From: [Phialemoniopsis] sp. UDSM-2020
Taxonomy: Eukaryota; Ascomycota; Sordariomycetes; Thyridiales; Thyridiaceae
Direction of reading: 5' to 3'
NCBI GenBank assembly: GCA_018873225.1
Contig: JAEILZ010000002.1
Coordinates: 5,456,001-5,520,000 of the forward strand
Length of the DNA stretch: 64,000 bases
Made by a program: the position numbers and the translations under genes. Below, in pieces: positions 55,582 through 64,000 of this stretch (positions are counted from its first letter, which is position 1; each line of letters begins with the position of its first letter). A model generated the notes under the pieces. The model ran no database searches and was not told where the DNA came from. It saw nothing but the letters and a program-made list of their open reading frames with translations.

Positions 55582-56517
55582 ATGGCCGACGTTAGTGACC
55601 TAACCTATGCCACCTTGTGTTGTCAGTGCATCAGGCTCTAGTTATTATTGTACTAATGAATTAGAACCACCAAGAGGTAAGGCTCTACCAATGCCATATG
55701 CTTGACTGTCATGCTAACATATTGCATCTGTCTGTAGCGAATCCGAGTACGTATCGTGTCCATGCCTGACAAAGTGAACCATGCACTAATCAACTTCTGT
55801 TCTCAGGCCCTCCTCGAAGAGATGGAAGTGAGTATTAATTCTACGTCGAATACTGTAGATCATAATCTGACTAGAAGTTCTAGCGACATCGACAACAAGA
55901 AGCGGTAAATGCTTGCGGGTTGTGTCCTGATACTTGCGCCTTACTGACGGAATCTGGGATCTTAGCACTACAGAAGACAGGCCCGAGTAAGCCATTCCTC
56001 ACTTTTTGTGTAGCTCAGTCATTGACATCTTGCTCAATTAGAAAGCAGAAATACTGGCATGGGTAAGTGCATTTCATCAGATGATATGAACCTCATTGAC
56101 TAACCATTTGTGTCAGCTTGCCCGCCACCGGGAGCGCGTAGGTTTTGAGCTAGAGGATCAATGTCCTTGCAAGAGCTGTGCTGATGCTACAGGGCTAAAG
56201 GATCTTGAATGTCTTGCCGCCGTAAGTTTACACTTGGGTTTTCGCTCTCTTTCATGATGGTCTAATGTTGAGCTTTGAACAGGAGGAAGAACTCGCCCAG
56301 CACCACGTAAGTTCCCACACTACTTTGCTTTTCTCAAGAAACAACTCGCAATCTAACTTCCTATCTAGGAGTGGCTACGTCAGAGACGCGTAAGTACAGC
56401 AAGGACCCAAGGGGATACTCAACTTGCTAACTTGCGTAGGCCGAAAGAGAAGCTCATCGTGTTAGTGTATTGTGCAGTGGTCTACATTGTGTGATTACTA
56501 ATAGATAGGAATAGTAA
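55582..56517 (+). CDS. Micro-exon gene 3 (21-nt exon array)
   Basis: The start ATG (55582, ACCATGG context) opens a 9-nt exon (55582-55590), then 55665-55676 (12) and 55738-55746 (9). Nine exons of 21 nt or nearly so follow: 55807-55827, 55884-55904, 55966-55986, 56042-56062, 56117-56137, 56201-56221, 56283-56306 (24, or 21 by a CAG/GAG tandem acceptor), 56369-56389, 56440-56460. All are phase 0, with introns of 50-74 nt and CTAAT/CTAAC branch sites. Examples of encoded heptads are ALLEEME, KAEILAW and EWLRQRR. The product is about 75 residues, charged and strongly helical. The last acceptor (AG 56514) puts TAA next; a Lys-rich frame beyond it (56518-56570) matches the tail of gene 2, so the end may be disrupted. 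Unknown family. Confidence 0.65.
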
Positions 56518-56570
56518 AACACCAAGAAGAAGGTCAAGGAGGAGAAGAAGGAGAAGGCAGCTCGTGAATA

Positions 56571-57153
56571 AAATCTTCATCTCTTATGTAAGACGTGCCA
56601 ATGCATCTTGTGAACACGCACCAAGCCCGCCAACATGCACTGCTGCCACCAGTGCTTGACATGACATCGCCACAGAGTGTATCTGACGTCCTAGTATCTC
56701 CCCCACACAAGTGCGTGCGAGGGCTGAGTTCCAGATACAAGGATGCGCACAAGGGGTTTTGCTAGAGGCACGCCGTACGGAGCAGCCGTTCTGTGTTGTC
56801 GCTTACCTCACATCATATGTACCGGTATCAGTATGTGCTGTGATGCAACCCGACCTGAGGCTCGTAGTAGTATCTCAATTTCTGCTCGACAATGGTCCAT
56901 TAATCTACTGTCCCTGTTGGTCTAGAACGCTGTAGATGGAATGAAGGAACATCAATCGCATAAAGGTTCATCATATTCATAAACTTAGTAAAGTTCCAAA
57001 CTATTTACAGACCAATCTGTTCCCCTCTTATATCTAATTTTGCACCAGAATTTGAAGTCTCAAGCAGCTCCCCATAAACGCTTCCAGTAACCCTCACTTC
57101 CCCACAGCCCAACTGGTATCGCCAACTCGTTTCGTAGTTCAAGATCGTGAGAC
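56571..57153. other. Intergenic, tail-to-tail
   Basis: About 580 bp between micro-exon gene 3 and the PAN-like gene; no gene or RNA recognised. Confidence 0.5.
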
Positions 57154-57729
57154 TTAGCACTCGTAGCAGTCATGGTCGTAGAAGACGTTGGGCGCGGCGG
57201 CGTTGGCAGTGAAAGTACCGCTGAGAGCGGCCTTGTAAAGAACGCACTTGCCAGTGTCGACATTGTAGGCAGTGGACTTGCACTGCGACTCGAGGCGGCA
57301 GAGGAGCTGGCAGTCCTCCTTGTTGTTGTAGTTCTTCTCGAAGTAGGAGTTGAGGGTGGAGTGGCCCTTTTGGCCGCAGACGGCACCGGCAGAGGTACCG
57401 AAGGCGCAAGAGCGGTCGAAGTAGCGGACGTTGGAGGTGCCAGAGAGGCCGAAGGTGGAGACGCTAGCGGTGTACAGGTTGCAGTACTTGCTCACGGTGT
57501 CGTAGGCAACGGCGACGCAGCCGCCAGTGCAGCTCTTGATGCACGCATCGGCGCTGGCAACGTTGGGGGTCTGCTTGAACCACGGAGCGGCTCCGTTGGT
57601 GCGCCAGCCCTGAGCGCCGCAGATGGCGGTCTCCGGGATGTCGTAGAGACGGCACGAGGTGCAAGTGGGGGAAGCTTCAACACCAGCGAAGACGGCGGTG
57701 AGAGCGGCGACGGCAGCGAGGACACGCAT
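57154..57729 (-). CDS. Small secreted Cys-rich protein with two PAN/apple-like repeats
   Basis: A single exon of 191 residues. The start at 57729 gives a clean signal peptide (MRVLAAVAALTAVFAGVEASP); the frame is open upstream to 57882 but that extension would bury the signal. Two homologous halves follow. Each begins with CGxxG (CGAQGW, CGQKGH) and has DACIKSC or EDCQLLC, then CNLY or CVLY. They end in VRYFDRSC and VFYDHDC. This Cys spacing is that of PAN/apple-like carbohydrate- or protein-binding modules of small fungal secreted proteins. Strong codon bias suggests high expression. A role at the host or surface interface is inference. Confidence 0.85.
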   Translation of the reverse strand: MRVLAAVAALTAVFAGVEASPTCTSCRLYDIPETAICGAQGWRTNGAAPWFKQTPNVASADACIKSCTGGCVAVAYDTVSKYCNLYTASVSTFGLSGTSNVRYFDRSCAFGTSAGAVCGQKGHSTLNSYFEKNYNNKEDCQLLCRLESQCKSTAYNVDTGKCVLYKAALSGTFTANAAAPNVFYDHDCYEC

Positions 57730-60720
57730 GTTGAAAAGGTTGGCTTGGAGTAGAGCGAGGAAGGGATTCGTGAGTCTGAATGAGAAGAGATGAGGGCTTC
57801 GGAAGTCCAAGTGGATGCTTTGGTCTTGTTGAGTTGCTTGAGGCTGGAGAAGGGGAAGAGAGGTCGTCCTAGAAGGGAACACCCTTCATGATTTATACAT
57901 CATGAGTATGAGTGCCGGACGGCGATCAAAAGCACATGGTGAGCCCGAGTCGGTTCCAGTGTCGAGGACGGCAGTCTAGATTGGCAAACGCGCACGATAA
58001 GAGGCTGAGAAGGGCAAGCTGAAAATTAGTCCCTTTGGTGGCCTGAGCGATGGTCCAAGTTGGATAGAACACATCACGGACAGCAATCCAATAGTCCGGA
58101 CTCTAGACTCCCAACTTGGCAAAAAAGAGAAGAGGCTTGACTCTTGGCAGCGTCAGCTTCAAAAATTAACCACTGAAAAGGAAAGATACACAACCGCCAC
58201 TGGTCCAAAGGAGGCTCGACTCTACCGAGATCGATCAAGTCTCTCCGCACTAGATCTGCGACCTGGCAGGGGGACGAAAAGTTTGACCTGCAACCTCGGG
58301 ATTTTTAATGCCTTCGACACAACTGAATTGGTTGTCGTCTCTGACCCAGACCCTGAACCCCGGTATGATCTTCCTCAAGGACTAGATAGTAAAAGTGCAA
58401 GTCAGTGTGGAACCTCTCCAGCAAGCCCACATGATTGGACAAACCTAACCGAGCTGACAGACCCAGGCGTGGTTGACAGGACTGTCCGCCTGTTCTATGC
58501 AAGCTTGGCAGGGACTAACTATACCCAGCTGAGCGGTAGAGGTGCGAATCGGGCCATGTCTCCACGGAGCTATTGAGATGCTTTGACGTGTGTGTGGCCA
58601 CCGCTAAGTTGCTTGCGGAGATACTCCGCTTCTATCTTGCAGCATTGAAAGTTTTCAGCATCCATTGCCAACCGTCTACTGAGGCTATCACCGACCTGAA
58701 TACGCTCAGATAGGTAAACGACGCTCCCCATACATTTTTTGAGCCAATTCTTAGCGGACCACTCAGTAGCTGCTCGGCATCTCGGCAGTCCCAATCTAAA
58801 GCTCGACCCCATCTTAGCTTGTCTATGGCGTTGTCAGTTGATCTTTGAGAGGGCGACAATTGGTGGGCAGATCGCCTTGACGGACCCGAGTATTATATCA
58901 TCGAGGGCCTCCTTGCGTTACGTCTGCTGTGATAATTGGCCTACAACTCTCCTGCGGTTTTCAATGTTGGGGAGAGAAGTCCCGTCAGTGTTGTTTGCGA
59001 GAAGCAAATATCTGCGATTCTCGCTAGGAGCGCCCCGGGATTGCCGCATCCACTGACCCCGGACCATCCGTTGCCAAGACAGTCAACGCAATCCAGGTCA
59101 ATATTCTGGGCTACCATTCCCTAGGTAGCCTAGGCTTACTGCCAGATTGAATGCGGATCAGCCGGACGACACTACCAGGCGAGGTCATGTGAAACTCCGC
59201 ATCTCGAGGCAGACAGGGAGACGGCGGCGGGATATTGTGAGACCTACGGGTGAACGGGCTGGTCCCGCGCGGGAGATACCACGTGCACCCGAGACCTGTG
59301 TGGAGTGGGTGACGACAGAGACGATGCCAAGTCGCCTGGCTGGTTAAGGCTTGTCGCCATGACCATTCAAGTCATGCCAGCTCCTGCACTTCCACCTCCA
59401 GGCCTCCAGTGTGGTTTTGCATGCACCTCGCTTTCCACTTACGGTGGAGACCTACAGTCTGCCAACATGTAGCTCCTATGCATTGGCCTCATAACCCAGG
59501 GGCCTGGGCCTGGGTCCGGCCGGGTCCGGATCCGGGGGCGGGTCACTCACTCGTGTACTTGTACTTGGATCTTGAAGTCACCCCCCACTGCAGTGTCCGG
59601 TAGTAGTGGACGATGTGGCTTCACATCCTTGTAGGTGGCGCCTTGTCAGTGGTCACTTATCAGGCTCAATCATTTAGTCTCGTTCTTTACACCCGAATAG
59701 AATATGATGACAAATGCCAGCGTCTACGCGAGGTTTGACAATGTCCCACACCCATAAACTTTTCTTTCTTATGACAGTCCTACTTCGCTCGCGAGATGGC
59801 TTGAATTAAGCAACAAAAACTCATGACCGCACGATGAGCATCTGGAAGGCTTCTCTGCCTGGGAATTTCACTCTCATTCCCTTTCACTACCATTATTGTC
59901 AGCAGAAGTGGTACCTACGCACTAAGCTATCCTCTCGAAAGTTTCCATATGCAATTTGTGTCGGGATCTCTCATGTACGAGCAGGTTGATTTCCCATTCG
60001 GGATGGGCCCTGACAAGGAACGCATGGGCTGTGCCGCCGACATAACCTTATGTAGGTACATAAGGTGGGGAGATCACCAGCATGCGGTATACAAATCAGT
60101 AGCACCGGTCCAACAAGCCAATGCATCAGCTCTGGCTCATCAGATTTTAATGGCACAGTCTACAAGGACAATTTGCATGGCACTTTGGCGTATTAGAAGG
60201 GGGGGTGGTGAGAGTGAAGCAAATAGCCCGAGCCAAAATCAGATGAGGTATCAGAAGCCGAAGAGCAGTGTTTGTAGTAGATCAACACGAACACGGAGGC
60301 GTCGGGATCTTAGAAAGACACATCCTATGGAACGAAAGTCTAGGAGGTGAAGTATTTGATCATGGCAGGAACCCAAGACAACAAATAAGTCCTTCCACTG
60401 CTGATGACAAATCATGCGAGATAATGAGACGGAAACGCTTCACCTTCTACCTTACTATCTCAGCTGGTTCCACATCCTTGAGCCTTCAGCCGCCACAGGG
60501 TTCACCACTTGGCATTATTCTCACTGGCGGCACTGGCATGAAGGATTCGGCATGTCTCACACATACGGACACTTCCTGTGATCACTTTGCCTAGTAAGGA
60601 CCGCATGAAAACGATGATATGATTGGATAGCAACCTCCCACGTTGACGGCGTCCAATCTATTCTGTTCTCTAATCTGATGTGCGACTGTGTTGCACATTG
60701 CTACACGGCACACATCTAGA
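57730..60720. other. Gene-poor interval of 3 kb
   Basis: Frames such as 58283-58576, 58570-58812 and 59949-60350 have no recognised domains, no good start context and no intron logic. A G/C-rich patch (59500-59545) with GGGTCCGG motifs is present. I see no convincing gene. Confidence 0.45.
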
Positions 60721-60891
60721 ATGACAAGTTTCGACGCGATAGTTCGCTGTGGTCATCAAGAGTCCAGTACTGGTGAACATCGTTGGGTGTATAGCAACCG
60801 GAGATCGGGCTTCCTTCCGATGACATGCGTGCCAGTCGTGAAAGTACCCAGACCAACCATTGTGGGTACATGTCCCGGATGTGGTGGATAA
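60721..60891 (+). CDS. Possible small zinc-binding-type protein
   Basis: A 56-codon frame with CGH near residue 10, a mid-chain TCVPV and a terminal CPGCGG. Small fungal proteins with a CGH and a final CxxC are common and may bind zinc. The frame is short and unsupported by introns or context, so it may be a chance frame or a degraded gene. Confidence 0.3.
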   Translation: MTSFDAIVRCGHQESSTGEHRWVYSNRRSGFLPMTCVPVVKVPRPTIVGTCPGCGG

Positions 60892-61004
60892 GAGCTTACC
60901 TAATTTCCTGGTGAATCAGACCTGAGCTTAGGTTTCGCAGTTAGGAGCAGGATGTGAGATGTGATCGCGCTCAGTGAAGGGGATAAGAAGATTTGGACCG
61001 AAAC

Positions 61005-61240
61005 AAAGCTCCACCAAGTACGTGATAGATTAGTCGACGAGCTTTCTCGTGGATTTACCCCAATCATTAACTGCTCACCCAGTATTATCCCACTTACTAA
61101 TCATGGATAGGTCAAAAAGTCTGTTAGTAATTTAGGTAGAGATTGATCAACATAGTGGAACCTTTCTGACACCCACTTGATCCACCTAGACTTCGTTAAC
61201 AAGCAAGCATATATTACATGTCTTCTATTGGAATGATAGA
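61005..61240 (+). repeat. Dispersed repeat, copy C
   Basis: The clearest copy. AGATTAGTCGACGAG (61026-61040), TATTATCCCACTTACTAA, AGGTAGAGATTGATCAA, TTTCTGACACCCACTT and GGAATGATAGA occur in this order. Copies A and B share most of these blocks. It lies immediately upstream of the terpene synthase gene. TATCATCCCACTATCTAA at 62750-62767, just after that gene, carries a related short motif. Confidence 0.65.
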
Positions 61241-61401
61241 TCTGGCATCGGCAGTTGCGGCTTTGCCCGTACCGGTGGCAGAAGGGTCCCCCTCTGGCTG
61301 CTGTATAAATGCAGTGACCAGCAGGAAGTTATGGGAGTTGGAGCCTGGGTGTGTACTTCCTCTGACAAATCGTCAAACATCACACGCGACCTTTTCATAA
61401 G

Positions 61402-62705
61402 ATGCCACATCGCTTGCCATCGAGCCCGGAGACCATGGGCGTTAAGGCGATGCGGCTACCCGATCTCATTGAAGGCTGGCCGTGGCCGAGAAGCATTAAC
61501 CCCTTTCATGAAAAAGTCGCCGAGGAGTCAGGCGCATGGCTTCGCTCTTTCGACTTCTTCGACTCAAGGTCCCAGAAGGCGTTTGAAAAATGCAACTTCG
61601 GCCTTCTGGCTTCTCTGTTCTATGACAAGCTACCTCACGGCAAGTGGCCTGCATCAGGCGTCAAGTCTTGAGAGCAAATTACTAATACGAAACACGGAAA
61701 CACAGACCAGCTCCGGATCGGATGCGACTTGATGAACTTTTTCTTTGTCATTGACCACCACACAGACTGCCGATCTGCGGAGGAGGTTCGGAGAGTTGTT
61801 GACATCACCAATGACGCCTTGTACAACGTCGACAAGCCTAGACCCGCAGGGGAGCTGATCCTGGGCGAAATGACGAGACAGTAGGGCACATCAATGCATC
61901 TTTTCTGTGTTATCATAGGTTGTGTCACTGACCATCTCTGCTCCAGATTCAGCAAGCGCGTCGCCGCTCATTCCACTCTTCCCGCTCGCCGTCGATTCAA
62001 TACCAACTTCACCGAATACCTTGAATCTGTAGTTGAGCAGGCTCGCGACCGAGATATTGATAACCAGAGGACCATCGATGACTACTTAGCCACACGCATT
62101 CCCAACATCGGCGTCACACCCACACTCTCAGTTGCCGAGATGCACTTATCAATCTCTGACGAGATCATGGCCGACCCAGACATTACAGAACTCGAGACGC
62201 TGGCTACCAAGCTGATCATCTATGACAACGTAGGCTCTATCCTATGTGAACTACAGACTAATAGACTTACAAGGAACAGGACCTTGTCTCTTACAACAAG
62301 GAGCGCGCCACCGGCGACGACCGGCACAACCTGCTCACGATCCTGATGCGCGAGCTCAACCTCTCTCTTGATGACGCGGTAGACTGGCTGGTGCGGCAGA
62401 GCCGGGCTGATATGGCGCGCTTTACCGTAGTGTACGAGCGCATCATGAAGCATGCCGATCGTGACCTCCGCACCTATCTACATTACGTCGGTAACTTGCC
62501 GCGCGGCTCGGCATGCTGGGGGTTCGAAAGCGGTCGATACTTTGGTAGCCGTGGCAAGGAGATACAGGAGAGCCGGTGCGTGGAGTTGTGGCCGAGGCTC
62601 GAGAGTGCGCCGTTGGTTCTGGATGTGGACTTCCACATTGTTGGGGACCAAGGTCAAGGCGTGAAGAAAGGGCCTCCTGAGATTTGGGTTGCTGAATTGA
62701 CATGA
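61402..62705 (+). CDS. Class I terpene synthase (sesquiterpene-type)
   Basis: Four exons: 61402-61639, 61706-61880, 61947-62229, 62280-62705 (373 residues). The first intron starts with GC (GCAAGT) and ends AG, with a TACTAAT branch; splicing gives [13 protein letters not shown]. The Asp-rich metal site reads [10 protein letters not shown] (D96-x3-D100), a variant of DDxxD. The NSE triad N232-x3-S236-x3-E240 is formed across the last intron (N, then DLVSYNKE). RY (318-319) is at the C-terminus. These are the Mg2+-binding and diphosphate-sensing elements that ionise a prenyl diphosphate, probably FPP. Product unknown. No P450 or other tailoring gene is adjacent. Dispersed repeat copy C lies just upstream. 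Confidence 0.9.
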
Positions 62706-62889
62706 TATCGGCCATCCTACCGCGGTGTGAGATGTCGATGCCTGAGCCATGTATCATCCCACTATCTAAATTTGGCGTCTGGGAAGTTTAAGGGCATGGA
62801 TCGAAATGATGGAGATCAAGGTAGACTTGATAGCTCCTCATCTTGATAGGTTTGAATATCAAGTAGAAATCACGAGATCAGCGTCAAGG

Positions 62890-63682
62890 TCACCGCACTC
62901 CTGCGTTCCTTAACGCATCCACCGCGGCTGGGAACTGATTTATGAACTCCTCATCCACCTCCTCTTCCACCGCTTCGTCCACTTCGTGCAAGATCCGCTT
63001 GGGTCCGCCTCGCACTACTCGCAGCTTGCCAGTTCCGACTCTCCTATCTTGCAAGACCTCCCGGAGCACTTTGTCAACCTCAACACCCCCAATCTCCCCC
63101 TCAGCAAACTGCCGTATCTCGTCCTCAGGCTGGCCCTCTTCGACGGTCTCCTCCGCGACTCCAAGTTTGTCTAAATCCTCCTTGAGCTCCCTCATCAAGG
63201 CCGCCAGCTCAGGCAGACCAGTCAGAGCGTGGATGGCACCCAGGATACGTACGCTCCCTGGCGGCAGCGTGGTCTCGCCTCGTGGTATGGCGAATGCCTC
63301 GGCGACTTGCACCTGCAGGTCGCTGACCTGCGCCTTGGCTGTCACCAGGCGAACAGCATTCCAGCGATGCTGGATCAGCGTGCGGGCAAGGTTGCGCATC
63401 TCGCGGCACGCCTGCTCCTGCTCCTGTACCGAGTTGCTGACGGTTGCGCGCTTGTTGGTCTGCAAAATGCGCTTCTTGGCTTGAAGCTCCTGCTGCTTGG
63501 CACTCGCAATCTCGCGGTCTAGTCTGCGGACAGCGTTCTGGAGCAGGGAGGTGCATTTACAGAGCGCCTTTGCATTTGCCCAATTACTGTTAGCGAAACT
63601 GCTCTTGCGACATGGTTGAGAACCGTACCTGTGTTTGCGGGTCGGACCCCCCAAAAAGCCATTTGATGAATTCCATTGTCAT
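62890..63682 (-). CDS. ESCRT-III subunit, Vps24/CHMP3-like
   Basis: Two exons, 63682-63629 and 63567-62890 (243 residues). The first exon encodes MTMEFIKWLFGGSDPQTQ, the amphipathic start typical of Vps24. Next comes a basic helical hairpin (LLQNAVRRLDREIASAKQQELQ ... REMRNLARTLIQHRW). LPELAALMRELKEDLDKLGVAEETVEE aligns with the CHMP3 central helix, and the C-terminal part is acidic and ends in a short helix, as expected for a Vps4-binding MIM. It acts in endosomal sorting and membrane scission. The stretch around AFAIPRGETTLPPGS is unusual, so this may be a diverged paralogue. Confidence 0.75.
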
Positions 63683-64000
63683 TAATCTATCGTAGCTTCT
63701 CTAATTTAGGACAAAGGGCTAAAAGGCAGGAATTATCGATGCGCGGATTTATTCGTCTTGATCGGGGTTCTGGTGTTGGTGAGACGACACGCAACATCTG
63801 TTCAATCGGCTTGCAGGCAACAGTAAAAGAAGCCGTGTGACCATCGTGCCTCAATATTGCAAGCATGTGGTCTACCATGCCCTTTCTGCCAGAAATTAGC
63901 TGTGCCTCTATCCATGCGGCACAGGTTTTTCGTCATGGTTCGCGGTTGGAAGTGTCGTCCGGTGACCACCTCACCCCCTCGCAACACCCTCCAGCACCTC
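63683..64000. other. Promoter side of the ESCRT-III gene, window edge
   Basis: Short frames only. A gene may begin beyond the edge, but nothing can be supported here. Confidence 0.4.

Noticed and set aside
56117..56221. A single 105-nt exon in micro-exon gene 3 encoding a CPCKSC motif
   Set aside because: The block splits perfectly into two 21-nt exons (56117-56137 and 56201-56221) around a 63-nt segment with GTAGGT and AAG ends. The Cys motif is then intronic. The continuous reading remains open, so it is kept as an alternative only.

Overview
This window looks like nuclear DNA from a filamentous ascomycete (Pezizomycotina, most likely Sordariomycetes; lineage is an inference). The support is in the genes themselves. 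They carry short GT-AG introns of about 50-90 nt with CTAAC/CTGAC-like branch points. Families typical of these fungi are present: two Zn(II)2Cys6 regulators, allantoate-permease-type MFS carriers, a Pth11-like rhodopsin-domain membrane protein, a class I terpene synthase, a secreted amino-acid oxidase and a CHAT protein. Simple-sequence tracts and gene-poor intervals are frequent. All intron models below were made by eye, and no database was searched.

Layout. 0-5 kb: the 3' part of a CHAT gene, an F-box gene, and an odd membrane protein with a Lys/Glu tail whose start codon appears to be assembled by splicing. 5.9-15.1 kb: a candidate catabolic cluster of an ACS-type MFS carrier, a Baeyer-Villiger-type flavin monooxygenase, a divergently transcribed NtaA/SnaA-type FMN monooxygenase and a Zn2Cys6 regulator. 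CGG-containing palindromes lie in the divergent promoter and in the carrier promoter, and the regulator gene is bracketed by inverted copies of a dispersed repeat. 15.5-26.8 kb: a YGQ-rich prion-like protein, secreted L-amino-acid oxidase, ferroportin, kelch protein, a secreted But2/PhiA-like protein and an unknown gene. 28.1-33.9 kb: one 12-exon gene joining a Cys-rich module, a long mucin-like repeat and a subtilisin-type protease with an intact Asp/His/Ser triad.

34-49 kb: SDR and NTF2-FMO oxidoreductases facing each other, a second Zn2Cys6 regulator, GH105 unsaturated rhamnogalacturonyl hydrolase with a nearby ACS-type carrier, a DHA1-type drug transporter and a Pth11-like protein. 51-52 kb: a PTGR/alkenal-reductase-like MDR enzyme. 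52.4-56.6 kb: three small genes built almost entirely of in-phase micro-exons, most of exactly 21 nt, so that each exon encodes one seven-residue helical unit. Two of them sit in a tandem duplication that also carried the 3' end of the reductase gene. This is the most unusual thing in the window. 57-64 kb: a secreted double PAN/apple-like protein, a gene-poor stretch, a third copy of the dispersed repeat, a sesquiterpene-type synthase with a GC-AG intron, and a Vps24/CHMP3-like ESCRT-III subunit.
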